From NCBI RefSeq assembly GCF_023517775.1, contig NZ_CP082904.1, positions 1,116,001-1,180,000 of the forward strand: a stretch of DNA of 64,000 nucleotides, in the 5' to 3' direction. Below the pieces are notes generated by a model that had not been told where the DNA came from, did not search any database, and was given only the letters and a program-made list of their open reading frames with translations. This document shows, piece by piece, positions 16,692-25,281 of this stretch (position 1 is its first letter; each line of letters starts with the position of its first letter). A program made the position numbers and the translations under genes. Source of the stretch: Mixta hanseatica. Its GTDB lineage: Bacteria > Pseudomonadota > Gammaproteobacteria > Enterobacterales > Enterobacteriaceae.

Positions 16692-19127
16692 ATGACAACC
16701 CTGAAACTCGATACCCTGAGCGAACGTATCAAGGCCCATAAACAAGCGTTAATCCATATTGTTAAGCCGCCGGTGTGCACCGAACGCGCGCAGCACTACA
16801 CCAAAATCTATCAGGAAAATATGGATAAGCCGGTGCCGGTGCGTCGGGCGCTGGCGTTGGCGCATCACCTGGCGAACCGCAGCATCTGGATTAAGCATGA
16901 TGAGCTGATTGTCGGCAACCAGGCGAGCGAAGTGCGCGCCGCACCAATTTTTCCGGAATACACGGTAAGCTGGATCGAAAAAGAGATCGACGATCTTGCC
17001 GATCGTCCCGGCGCCGGTTTTTCCGTCACCGAAGAGAACAAACGCGTGCTGCATGAGGTCTGCCCGTGGTGGCGTGGGCAGACGGTGCAGGATCGCTGCT
17101 ACGGCATGTTTACCGATGAACAACAGGCGCTGCTGGCTACCGGCATCATTAAGGCCGAAGGCAATATGACCTCCGGCGATGCGCATCTGGCGGTAAATTA
17201 TCCGCTGCTGCTGGAGAAAGGGCTGGATGGCCTGCGCGAGAAGGTGGCGCAACGCCGTACGCGCATTAACCTTACCGTGCTGGACGATCTGCATGGCGAG
17301 CAATTTCTGAAAGCGATCGCTATCGTGTTGGAAAGCGTTAGCGATCATATCAAACGTTTCGCGCAGCTGGCGCGCCAGATGGCCGAACAGGAAAGTCGCG
17401 GCGCGCGCAGAGCCGAGCTGCTGCGAATTGCTGAAAACTGCGAGGTGATTGCCCATCAGCCACCGCAGAACTTCTGGCAGGCTTTACAGCTTTGCTACTT
17501 TATTCAGCTAATCCTGCAAATCGAATCAAATGGCCATTCGGTCTCCTTTGGCCGCATGGATCAATATCTCTATCCTTTCTATCGCCGCGATGTCGAACTG
17601 GAGCAGACGCTGGATCGCGAGCAGGCGATTGAGCTGCTGCATTGCTGCTGGCTGAAACTGCTGGAAGTAAATAAAATCCGCTCCGGCTCGCATTCAAAAG
17701 CGTCAGCGGGCAGCCCGCTTTATCAGAACGTTACCATTGGCGGCCAGAATCTGATTAACGGTAAAGACGTGGACGCGGTTAACCCGCTGTCATATGTGAT
17801 TCTGGAATCGTGCGGTCGCCTACGCTCCACGCAGCCGAACCTGAGCGTGCGTTATCACGCCGGCATCAGCGATGATTTCCTTGATGCCTGCGTGCAGGTG
17901 ATCCGCTGCGGCTTTGGCATGCCCGCTTTTAATAATGATGAAATCGTTATCCCCGAATTTATTAAATTAGGTGTCGCCGAGGAAGATGCGTATCAGTACG
18001 CCGCTATCGGCTGTATTGAAACCGCGGTGGGCGGCAAGTGGGGCTATCGCTGCACCGGCATGAGTTTTATCAACTTTGCGCGCGTGATGCTGGCGGCGCT
18101 GGAGGGCGGGCGTGACGCCACCAGCGGTAAAGTCTTTCTGCCGCAGGAGAAAGCGTTGTCAAAAGGCAATTTCAGCAGCTTTGATGAGGTGTTGGCGTGC
18201 TGGGATAAGCAGATTCGCTACTACACGCGCAAATCGATAGAAATTGAATATGTTGTGGATACCGTTCTGGAAGAGAACGCCCACGATATTCTGTGCTCGG
18301 CGCTGGTGGATGATTGTATTGAGCGCGCAAAAAGCATCAAACAGGGCGGGGCGAAATATGACTGGGTATCGGGCCTGCAGGTAGGGATTGCTAACCTCGG
18401 CAACAGCCTGACGGCGGTGAAAAAGCTGGTTTTTGAACAGGGCTTTATCGGCCAGCAGCAGCTGGCGGAAGCGCTGGCCAGCGATTTTGACGGCTTAAGC
18501 CATGAACAGCTGCGCCAGCGCCTGATTAACGGCGCGCCAAAATATGGCAACGATGACGATAGCGTTGATGAGCTGCTGGTGCGAGCCTACCAAACCTATA
18601 TCGACGAAATTAAAAACTACCACAACCCGCGCTATGGCCGCGGTCCGGTGGGCGGCAATTATTATGCGGGCACCTCATCCATTTCCGCCAATGTGCCGTT
18701 TGGCGCGCAAACCATGGCCACGCCCGATGGACGTAAGGCGAAAACGCCGTTGGCAGAAGGGGCAAGCCCGGCTTCCGGCACCGACCATCTGGGGCCGACC
18801 GCAGTGATCGGCTCAGTGGGCAAGCTGCCAACCGGCTCGATTCTGGGCGGCGTGTTGCTTAACCAGAAGCTGAATCCGGCAACGCTGGATAATGATAACG
18901 ATCGTCAGAAGCTGATGGCGCTGCTGCGTACCTTCTTCGAAGATCATCAGGGCTGGCATATTCAGTACAATATCGTTTCCCGCGAAACGCTGATTGCAGC
19001 GAAAAAGCGCCCGGATCAATATCGCGATTTGGTGGTCAGGGTGGCAGGCTATTCTGCTTTCTTTACCGCGCTCTCGCCTGATGCGCAGGAGGATATTATC
19101 GCCCGTACTGAACATACCCTGTATTAA
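16692..19127 (+). CDS. pflF: Glycyl-radical enzyme of the pyruvate formate-lyase-like family
   Basis: The 811-residue protein matches E. coli YbiW (PflF). The active-site cysteine is C441 in AIGCIETAVGG, with the GC-x-E pattern of dehydratase-type rather than classical formate-lyase enzymes. The radical-bearing glycine is G786 in RVAGYSAFFTALS. The substrate of this family member is not established; association with fructose-6-phosphate aldolase hints at a C3 polyol or dihydroxyacetone-derived compound. Four bases separate it from its activase, and a strong hairpin ends the operon at 19136. All key residues are intact. Confidence 0.92.
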   Translation: MTTLKLDTLSERIKAHKQALIHIVKPPVCTERAQHYTKIYQENMDKPVPVRRALALAHHLANRSIWIKHDELIVGNQASEVRAAPIFPEYTVSWIEKEIDDLADRPGAGFSVTEENKRVLHEVCPWWRGQTVQDRCYGMFTDEQQALLATGIIKAEGNMTSGDAHLAVNYPLLLEKGLDGLREKVAQRRTRINLTVLDDLHGEQFLKAIAIVLESVSDHIKRFAQLARQMAEQESRGARRAELLRIAENCEVIAHQPPQNFWQALQLCYFIQLILQIESNGHSVSFGRMDQYLYPFYRRDVELEQTLDREQAIELLHCCWLKLLEVNKIRSGSHSKASAGSPLYQNVTIGGQNLINGKDVDAVNPLSYVILESCGRLRSTQPNLSVRYHAGISDDFLDACVQVIRCGFGMPAFNNDEIVIPEFIKLGVAEEDAYQYAAIGCIETAVGGKWGYRCTGMSFINFARVMLAALEGGRDATSGKVFLPQEKALSKGNFSSFDEVLACWDKQIRYYTRKSIEIEYVVDTVLEENAHDILCSALVDDCIERAKSIKQGGAKYDWVSGLQVGIANLGNSLTAVKKLVFEQGFIGQQQLAEALASDFDGLSHEQLRQRLINGAPKYGNDDDSVDELLVRAYQTYIDEIKNYHNPRYGRGPVGGNYYAGTSSISANVPFGAQTMATPDGRKAKTPLAEGASPASGTDHLGPTAVIGSVGKLPTGSILGGVLLNQKLNPATLDNDNDRQKLMALLRTFFEDHQGWHIQYNIVSRETLIAAKKRPDQYRDLVVRVAGYSAFFTALSPDAQEDIIARTEHTLY

Positions 19128-19135
19128 TTTCCGCC

Positions 19136-19159
19136 GGCGCAGCGAACAATCGCTGCGCC
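19136..19159 (+). terminator. Terminator hairpin after pflF
   Basis: GGCGCAGCG and CGCTGCGCC form a perfect 9-bp stem with a 6-base loop, followed by a pyrimidine-rich tract, eight bases after the pflF stop. Confidence 0.65.
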
Positions 19160-19242
19160 CCGTTTCACCTCTTTCCTTTTCCGCGTTCGATCATCACCAG
19201 TAACAAAACGCCCGTTTCGTTATCTTTGCAGCTGCCTTTTGT

Positions 19243-19256
19243 TATGTTATAACATA
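19243..19256. promoter_or_regulatory. Zur-box-like operator of the metal ABC operon
   Basis: TATGTTATAACATA is a perfect 14-bp palindrome within TTTTGTTATGTTATAACATATT. It closely resembles the enterobacterial Zur operator (GTTATA-TATAAC type). It lies about 90 bp before the first ORF of the ABC transporter operon and supports zinc-dependent repression. Confidence 0.65.
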
Positions 19257-19346
19257 TTAAAAACTGGTGCCTGTCGCGCGTTTTGCGTCTTTTATCCGCC
19301 TGCGATTGTTTTACAGATAACGTTACTCACTGATAACGAGCCATTT

Positions 19347-19484
19347 ATGCCTAAGTCCTTTTCCTTGCGCAAGCGCGCTGGTTTTTCCCTACTGACTCAT
19401 TCCGCGCTGAGCCGAGCTTTGTATATCAGCCTGTTGCTGGCGGCGCTGTGGGCGGCTATTCACTGGGCGGATGCCCTCGCATGA
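19347..19484 (+). CDS. 45-residue membrane protein heading the metal ABC operon
   Basis: The frame starts MPKSFSLRKRAGFS and ends with a single hydrophobic helix, ALYISLLLAALWAAIHWADALA. Its stop overlaps the ATPase start (ATGA at 19481-19484), so translation is coupled. The N terminus is positively charged, predicting a cytoplasmic N terminus and one membrane span containing a His. I do not recognise a named family. Coupling to a Zur-controlled importer suggests a small accessory subunit; this is inference. Confidence 0.55.
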   Translation: MPKSFSLRKRAGFSLLTHSALSRALYISLLLAALWAAIHWADALA

Positions 19485-20191
19485 TTAGCCTGGAGAATCT
19501 GGTTACCGGCTATCGCGGGCAGGCGCTAAGCCAGCCGATTAGCGGGCAGTTCCGACGCGGCAGTCTGACGGCCATTATGGGCGTCAACGGCGCGGGTAAG
19601 TCGACGCTACTTAAAACCATCGCCGGTTTGCTGCCGCCGATCAGCGGCGGAGTGCGGCTTGAGCAGGACGCTAAGCAGATTGCCTGGCTGCCGCAGCAAA
19701 GCGAAATCGACCATCACTTTCCGCTACGGGTAATAGAGGCGGTGGCGATGGGAAGCTGGCCGGCAAAAGGCATGCTCAGCGGAATCGGCCGCCGCATGCG
19801 CAATCGAATTGACGATGCGCTGGAGCAGGTTGGGTTGCAGGATTTGGCGGGCCGGGCGATTAATCAGCTTTCCGGCGGGCAGTTTCAGCGCATGTTGTTC
19901 GCGCGCATGCTGGTGCAGGATGCGCCAGTAATGCTGTTGGACGAGCCTTTTACCGGCATCGACAGCCAGACCAGCGCTTTTCTGCTGCGGGTTATCGACA
20001 GGCTGCATGCGCAGGGAAAAACCATTCTGACCGTTTTGCACAGCAGGCCGATAGTGGAGCGTCATTTTCCAGCGCTGCTTTACCTGCATGACGGGCATTA
20101 CCACTGGGGAGAAACCGCCGATATCCTGCTGCAAAGCGATGAACGGCCGCCCTCGCTGGTGCGCTGCGCCGTGGAGGATTTCCATCCATGA
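19481..20191 (+). CDS. Metal (Zn/Mn-type) ABC transporter ATP-binding protein
   Basis: The 236-residue ATPase has Walker A MGVNGAGKSTLLKT, the signature LSGGQFQRMLFARML and Walker B VMLLDEPFTGID. It resembles ZnuC/SitB-type subunits. An in-frame start 33 bases earlier is possible, but the ATG at 19481 overlaps the preceding stop as ATGA and begins MISLENLVTGYRGQ, the typical N terminus. It overlaps the permease gene by four bases. A Zur-like palindrome upstream of the operon makes zinc the most likely substrate. Confidence 0.88.
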   Translation: MISLENLVTGYRGQALSQPISGQFRRGSLTAIMGVNGAGKSTLLKTIAGLLPPISGGVRLEQDAKQIAWLPQQSEIDHHFPLRVIEAVAMGSWPAKGMLSGIGRRMRNRIDDALEQVGLQDLAGRAINQLSGGQFQRMLFARMLVQDAPVMLLDEPFTGIDSQTSAFLLRVIDRLHAQGKTILTVLHSRPIVERHFPALLYLHDGHYHWGETADILLQSDERPPSLVRCAVEDFHP

Positions 20192-21051
20192 CGCAGCATA
20201 TTCTGGAGGCCTTTGGCGCATTTGGCTTTATGCGCCGCTCGCTGGTGGCCTGCCTCGCCTTATCGTTAAGCGTCACGCCGCTGGGCGTATTCCTGCTGCT
20301 ACGGCGCATGAGCCTGATTGGCGATGCGCTTTCCCATGCGGTATTGCCCGGCGTAGCCGTTGGCTATCTGCTGTCCGGCATGTCGCTGCTGGCGATGGGG
20401 GCGGGCGGTTTTATTGCCGGTTTGCTGGTCGCGCTGTTGGCGGGCTGGGTGAGCTCGGTAACCACGCTGCGTGAAGATTCCAGTTTCGCCGGTTTTTATC
20501 TCGGCTCGCTGGCGCTGGGGGTAACGCTGGTCTCGCTGCGCGGCAGCAGCGTCGATCTGTTGCATCTCCTGTTTGGCTCGCTGCTGGCGGTGGACGAAAC
20601 GGCGCTGACCTTTATCGGCGTTATCGCCAGCCTGACGCTGCTGGCGCTGGCGGCGGGCTATCGCGCTATCGTGGCCGAAGCCTTTGATATGACCTTTTTG
20701 CAGGTGCGCAGTAAATCGGCCCCGCGGTTGATCCATGCGCTGTTTCTGGCGCTGGTGGTGATGAATCTGGTGGCCGGGTTTCAAATCCTCGGCACGCTGA
20801 TGACGGTGGGGCTGATGATGCTGCCGGCTATTGCCGCGCGCTGCTGGTCGAATCGCTTGCCCATTATTTTGCTGCTGGCGGTGGCTATCGGCATGGCCAG
20901 TTCCTTTATCGGGCTAACCTGGTCCTGGTATCAGTCGCTGCCGGCCGGTCCGGCCATCGTATTAACTGCCAGCCTCGGCTTTTTGTTTTCAGTGCTGTTT
21001 GGCGCGGAAAAAGGGGTATTTCGTTTAATGAACAACAGGGTAAAAGGGTGA
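20188..21051 (+). CDS. Metal ABC transporter permease (ABC-3 family)
   Basis: This 287-residue membrane protein has about eight hydrophobic segments and belongs to the ZnuB/SitC/TroC permease family (LLLRRMSLIGDALSHAVLPGVA near the N terminus is characteristic, with the conserved DALSHA). It is the channel subunit for the ATPase and binding protein on either side. It overlaps the ATPase by four bases and is followed after seven bases by the binding protein. The gene is intact. Confidence 0.9.
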   Translation: MTQHILEAFGAFGFMRRSLVACLALSLSVTPLGVFLLLRRMSLIGDALSHAVLPGVAVGYLLSGMSLLAMGAGGFIAGLLVALLAGWVSSVTTLREDSSFAGFYLGSLALGVTLVSLRGSSVDLLHLLFGSLLAVDETALTFIGVIASLTLLALAAGYRAIVAEAFDMTFLQVRSKSAPRLIHALFLALVVMNLVAGFQILGTLMTVGLMMLPAIAARCWSNRLPIILLLAVAIGMASSFIGLTWSWYQSLPAGPAIVLTASLGFLFSVLFGAEKGVFRLMNNRVKG

Positions 21052-21058
21052 GGAAAAG

Positions 21059-21940
21059 ATGAAGTCTACGCGATGGAAATATTCTGCGCTGTCGTTGCTA
21101 ATGGTCAGCCCGGCGCTGCTGGCGAAAACCGTCACCGCCGTAGCCAGTTTTTCGGTGCTGGCGGATATCGTCCAGCAGGTGGGCGGCGAGCACGTTACTG
21201 TCACTTCGTTGGTGGGCCGCAACGGCGATCCGCATGCGTTTCAGCCATCGCCGAGGGATAGCCTGGCGCTGAATAAGGCGGACGTGGTCTTCGTTAGCGG
21301 CCTGGGGCTGGAGGGCTGGATGGATCGTCTGGTAACCGCGTCTGGCTATCAGGGCAAGGTGATTACCGCCTCTGCGGGCATCAACACCCGCAGCATGGAG
21401 GAAGAGGGGCAGAAGGTCACCGATCCGCACGCCTGGAACAGCGCTAAAAACGGCGCGATCTACGCGCGTAACGTAATGGAGGCGCTGATCGCCGCCGATC
21501 CGCAGGATAAAGCTTATTTCCAGCAGCGCGGCAACGCCTATATTCAAAAGCTGGAGACGTTGGATGCCTGGGCGAAACAGACCTTCGCCGCCGTGCCGGA
21601 AAGCCGACGTAAGGTATTAACCAGCCACGATGCGTTTGGTTATTTCGGCGCGGAATATGGCGTACATTTCCTCGCGCCAGTCGGCTTTTCCACCGAAGCG
21701 GAGGCCAGTGCCAGCGAAGTGGGCAGCCTGATCCAGCAGATTAAACAGGAAAAGATTAAAACTTATTTTATTGAGAATCAGACCGATCCGCGGCTGGTGA
21801 AACAGATTGCGGCGGCCAGCGGCGCGCAGCCGGGCGGCGAGCTCTATCCGGAAGCGCTTAGCGAAAATAATGGTCCTGCTCCCTCCTATGAAGCGGCATT
21901 TAAACATAACGTCGACACCCTCTACGCCAGCATGAAATAA
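21059..21940 (+). CDS. Metal ABC transporter periplasmic binding protein (ZnuA/TroA family)
   Basis: This 293-residue protein has a signal peptide (about residues 1-22, ending ALLAK) and the cluster A-1 solute-binding fold. Likely metal ligands are H in GDPHAFQPSP near residue 60, H in DPHAWNS near residue 123, H in TSHDAFGYF near residue 189 and a late Asp in ENQTDPRL. It lacks the His-rich loop typical of ZnuA, so it may be a second, low-abundance zinc or manganese receptor. The Zur-like operator favours zinc. A GC hairpin follows. Confidence 0.87.
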   Translation: MKSTRWKYSALSLLMVSPALLAKTVTAVASFSVLADIVQQVGGEHVTVTSLVGRNGDPHAFQPSPRDSLALNKADVVFVSGLGLEGWMDRLVTASGYQGKVITASAGINTRSMEEEGQKVTDPHAWNSAKNGAIYARNVMEALIAADPQDKAYFQQRGNAYIQKLETLDAWAKQTFAAVPESRRKVLTSHDAFGYFGAEYGVHFLAPVGFSTEAEASASEVGSLIQQIKQEKIKTYFIENQTDPRLVKQIAAASGAQPGGELYPEALSENNGPAPSYEAAFKHNVDTLYASMK

Positions 21941-21957
21941 GCGTTTGCCGTTCATTT

Positions 21958-21981
21958 GGGGAAGGCCGCCCGGCTTTCCCC
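21958..21981 (+). terminator. Hairpin after the metal ABC operon
   Basis: GGGGAAGGCC and GGCTTTCCCC form a 10-bp stem (one G-U pair) with a 4-base loop, 17 bases after the binding-protein stop. No clear T-run follows. Confidence 0.5.
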
Positions 21982-22041
21982 TGTATCGATCCTGTCCGTG
22001 ACGCCCTGATAAAAAACTGCGATGCGATGCACAGTTCCTTT

Positions 22042-22091
22042 TGAAACCGGTTGCAGAAAGCCCTGTCGATGCCAGGATGAAACCGGTTGCA
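22042..22091. promoter_or_regulatory. Two LacI-type operators upstream of the PTS gene
   Basis: TGAAACCGGTTGCA occurs identically at 22042-22055 and 22078-22091, 36 bp apart. The TGNAACC-GGTTNCA palindrome is a standard LacI-family operator, and a LacI-family gene lies directly downstream of the PTS gene, so it probably controls it. Confidence 0.75.
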
Positions 22092-22115
22092 ACTACTGAG
22101 CGGCAGGGAATCACC

Positions 22116-24056
22116 ATGGGAAAAATAAGAGATTATTCTAAATTAGCCTCTGATATTCTGAATGAAACGGGCGGAGAGACGAACCTGATCGGCTTTACCC
22201 GCTGCGCGACGCGTCTGCGTCTGGTACTGAAAGATGTGCCTGCTGGCGCAGTCGAAAAGGTTAAACAGCTGCCCGGCGTGATTACCGTCGTGCTGAGCGG
22301 CGGTCAGTTCCAGGTAGTGATCGGCACCCACGTAGCGGATGTTTACGATGCGCTGGCGGCTATCGTCGATCCCGATAAGCTACAAAACAGCCATGAGAAA
22401 CGACGCTTCTTCGATACGGTGATCGCTACCATGTCCGCGGTGTTTGCGCCGATTATCTATGTGCTGGCGGCCGCCGGTATTTTGCAGGGTATCCTGATTA
22501 CCGTTAACTGGTTCCTGCCTGCGTTTCAGCAAACCGGCGCCTTTAGCGTGCTTAACTTTATCTCCTGGACGCCCTTTGCTTTCCTGCCGGTCTTTATTGC
22601 CGTTACCGCCGCGAAATTTTTTAAATGCAATATGTTTATTGCTCTGTTCTGCTGCTGCGCGCTGATCAATCCAGACTGGGCGGTTATCGCCGCGCAGATC
22701 GCGAAAGGCGACGCGGTCACCTTTTTCTCTTTGCCGCTGGCGGAAACGGTGTATACCTCATCGGTTTTACCGCCGCTGTTCCTGGTGCTGGCCCTTTCTT
22801 ATCTTGAACGTTTTGTTGAGCGCAAGCTGCCGCAGGTGATCGCGCCGCTGTTCACGCCGCTGATTTGCGCGGTAATTATGGTGCCGCTGACGCTGGTACT
22901 GATTGGGCCGGTGACCTCGGGCCTGGCTAATGGCATCGCCTGGGGCTATAACTGGCTGTTTGACACCGCGCCCGCGCTGGCGGCGGCGGTGATTGGCGGC
23001 GTATGGCAGGTTATTGTTATCTTTGGCGTTCACTGGGGCATTACGCCAGTGGTAATGGCAAACTTTGACTTGCACGGGCGCGATTCCTTCCAGGCGTTCC
23101 AGACGATGGCGGTGGTTGGGCAGATGGCGGCCGCCTTTGCCTGCGCGCTGAAAGCGAAGCAGCGCGGCTTTAAAACCGTGGCCTGGTCTGCCGGGCTGAC
23201 CGGGGTATTTGGTATTACCGAGCCTGCCATTTATGGCGTCACGCTGAAGCTGAAAAAGCCCTTTATCTGCGGCTGTATCGGCGGCGCGGTCGGGGCGATC
23301 GTTACCAGCCTGTTCGGCAGCTATTACTATGCCTATGCCGGTTTGCCGGGCGTGTTAACCATTGTGAACGCCATCAGCCCGGACAATCCGATGTCATTTA
23401 TCGGTGAGGTTACGGGCGTGCTGGTCACGCTGGTGGTGACCTTTGCGCTGGTTTTCCTTGTAGGCTTTAAAGAACCGGAAGTCAAAGCGGAGACGGGCAC
23501 CGCGCCAGGATCTGCGACCGCCGCAGGCGCGACATCCGCCGCTGCGCCAAAAGCCGCAGGCAAAACGGCCGCCCCCGCTACCGTTTCTCACCGCGCGGCC
23601 TCGGCTGCCTTAACGCTAATGAGCCCGGTAGCGGGCAAAGCGCTACCGTTGGCGGAGGTAAGTGATGAAACCTTCTCCGGTGGCCTGCTGGGCGACGGCG
23701 TCGCCATCGTGCCGGAAGAGGACGTTATCGTCTCTCCTTGTGACGCCGAGGTGGCAAGCACGGTGGATAGCCATCATGCCGTTGGTTTGCTGTGCGCTAA
23801 CGGCGCGGAGCTGCTGATACATATTGGGCTGGATACGGTAAAGCTGGGCGGCCAACATTTTTCTACCCTGGTTAAGGTTGGCGATAAGGTTAGCGCAGGC
23901 ACGCCGCTGATTCGGTTTCAACGCCGCGACGTGATCGCCGCCGGCTATGACATCACTACGCCTTTTCTGGTGATCAACAGCGAGGAGTACCAGATGACCA
24001 AATATATCAATAACGGCCCGGTCGCCTGCGGCACGCCGGTGATGGCGGTCAGCTAA
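22116..24056 (+). CDS. Beta-glucoside-type PTS permease, EIIBCA fused
   Basis: The 646-residue permease joins EIIB (phosphorylated Cys in LIGFTRCATRLRL, near residue 29), a membrane EIIC domain with GRDSFQAF and GVFGITEPAIYGV, an Ala/Pro-rich linker (about residues 460-500) and EIIA with the active His in LLIHIGLDTVKL. The start at 22116 follows CAGGGAA; an in-frame ATG at 22041 would place the operators inside the coding region. It phosphorylates an imported beta-glucoside or related disaccharide. No phospho-glycosidase gene adjoins it, so the sugar is unclear. The two operators upstream and the following LacI-type gene suggest induction by that sugar. Confidence 0.88.
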   Translation: MGKIRDYSKLASDILNETGGETNLIGFTRCATRLRLVLKDVPAGAVEKVKQLPGVITVVLSGGQFQVVIGTHVADVYDALAAIVDPDKLQNSHEKRRFFDTVIATMSAVFAPIIYVLAAAGILQGILITVNWFLPAFQQTGAFSVLNFISWTPFAFLPVFIAVTAAKFFKCNMFIALFCCCALINPDWAVIAAQIAKGDAVTFFSLPLAETVYTSSVLPPLFLVLALSYLERFVERKLPQVIAPLFTPLICAVIMVPLTLVLIGPVTSGLANGIAWGYNWLFDTAPALAAAVIGGVWQVIVIFGVHWGITPVVMANFDLHGRDSFQAFQTMAVVGQMAAAFACALKAKQRGFKTVAWSAGLTGVFGITEPAIYGVTLKLKKPFICGCIGGAVGAIVTSLFGSYYYAYAGLPGVLTIVNAISPDNPMSFIGEVTGVLVTLVVTFALVFLVGFKEPEVKAETGTAPGSATAAGATSAAAPKAAGKTAAPATVSHRAASAALTLMSPVAGKALPLAEVSDETFSGGLLGDGVAIVPEEDVIVSPCDAEVASTVDSHHAVGLLCANGAELLIHIGLDTVKLGGQHFSTLVKVGDKVSAGTPLIRFQRRDVIAAGYDITTPFLVINSEEYQMTKYINNGPVACGTPVMAVS

Positions 24057-24134
24057 GCGCCGATCTTTGATATACTAGCGTCGTTTTAGCCGTTCCCGGT
24101 GTGGGGGATCGTTCTGTCTATAAGCGAGGCTGTA

Positions 24135-25136
24135 ATGGTGACAATGCTGGACGTCGCGCGCTGTGCCGGGGTATCCAAATCAACGGTATCGCGCGTTTTA
24201 AACAATAAAAACGTTGTCAGGGAGGAGATCAAAGCGCTGGTGTATAAGGCGATTGCCGAGACGGGCTATCGTCCTAACCTGCTGGCGCAACAGCTGGCGA
24301 CGCAAAAAACCAGCATGATTGGTTTGGTGATCACCAATGAAGTGTATAACGGCCCCTTTTTCTCCACGCTGGTGTATAACGCGGCGAAATTTTGCGAGCA
24401 GCACGATCATCGGCTGATTTTTGCCGATGGCAAACACTCTGCTGACGAAGAGATTAACGCCATCGATTTTCTGGTACGGATGAAATGCGCCGGGGTGATG
24501 GTCTATGCCCGCCATACTCCGCATGCGGAGCTGGAAAAAATCATTAATGAAAGCCCGATGCCGGTGATGATTTTGAATCAGCGGTTAAGCGTTTGTCCTG
24601 ACCGCAACATCTTTATCGATCACTATCGCGGCGGCGAAATCGTGATGGATTATCTGCTGAGCCAGGGGCATACCCACATTGCCTGGATTGGCGGCAAAAT
24701 GCCGTCGCCGAGCAACACCGCGCGTCAGCAGGCCTGGCGGGATAACGTTCATCCTGACTGCGCCGCGCTGGTGGCGCAGGGCGACTGGAGTATGGAGAGT
24801 GGTTATCAGGCGGCGTTGACGCTAATAGATGGCGCCGCGCCCTTTACCGCTATCCTCGCCGCCAACGATGATATGGCGCTGGGCGCGATCAAGGCGCTGA
24901 AAGATCGTGGGCTAAGGGTGCCGCAAGATATCTCCGTCGCCGGGTTTGATAATGCCAAAATCGGCCACTATTTTTCCCCATCGCTGACCACGCTGGATAC
25001 GCCGATTGAGCAGATGATCCAGTGCGCGGTAGAGCAAATTGTCGGTCTGTCGCCTGACAGGCCAGCGCAAGGGTTAACCGGAACGCTGGTTATTCGCGAT
25101 TCCGTTGGGCCGGTGCCTGTCTTAATGCCGAATTAA
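24135..25136 (+). CDS. LacI-family transcriptional regulator of the PTS gene
   Basis: The 333-residue protein has the LacI helix-turn-helix at its N terminus (MLDVARCAGVSKSTVSRVLN) followed by the hinge and a periplasmic-binding-protein-like sensor (ILAANDDMALGAIKALKDRG). The start at 24135 (MVTMLDVA) follows CGAGG; an upstream in-frame GTG at 24099 has no support. It lies 78 bases after the PTS gene in the same direction, with a TATACT element between, so it may have its own promoter. It most likely binds the two TGAAACCGGTTGCA operators at 22042 and 22078. Its effector is unknown. Confidence 0.88.
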   Translation: MVTMLDVARCAGVSKSTVSRVLNNKNVVREEIKALVYKAIAETGYRPNLLAQQLATQKTSMIGLVITNEVYNGPFFSTLVYNAAKFCEQHDHRLIFADGKHSADEEINAIDFLVRMKCAGVMVYARHTPHAELEKIINESPMPVMILNQRLSVCPDRNIFIDHYRGGEIVMDYLLSQGHTHIAWIGGKMPSPSNTARQQAWRDNVHPDCAALVAQGDWSMESGYQAALTLIDGAAPFTAILAANDDMALGAIKALKDRGLRVPQDISVAGFDNAKIGHYFSPSLTTLDTPIEQMIQCAVEQIVGLSPDRPAQGLTGTLVIRDSVGPVPVLMPN

Positions 25137-25204
25137 TAGCGCGGCGCGCCACCCGATAATATCCTTCTGCTGGTCGTGGCGCGTTTATTCTCTTGCGCTA
25201 GCCA

Positions 25205-25232
25205 TAAAGCCCCGTGTGTTTGCGGTCGATAA
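25205..25232 (+). promoter_or_regulatory. Weak sigma-28-like promoter before the chemoreceptor gene
   Basis: TAAAG and GTCGATAA resemble the FliA -35 (TAAA) and -10 (GCCGATAA) elements. The gap between TAAA and the -10 is 16 rather than 15 bases, and one -10 base differs, so this is only suggestive. Chemoreceptor genes are usually FliA-dependent. Confidence 0.35.
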
Positions 25233-25281
25233 CCCTTAAAGCGCACCGTATTGGCCGCGTTTTTATCACCACGGGAAAAGT

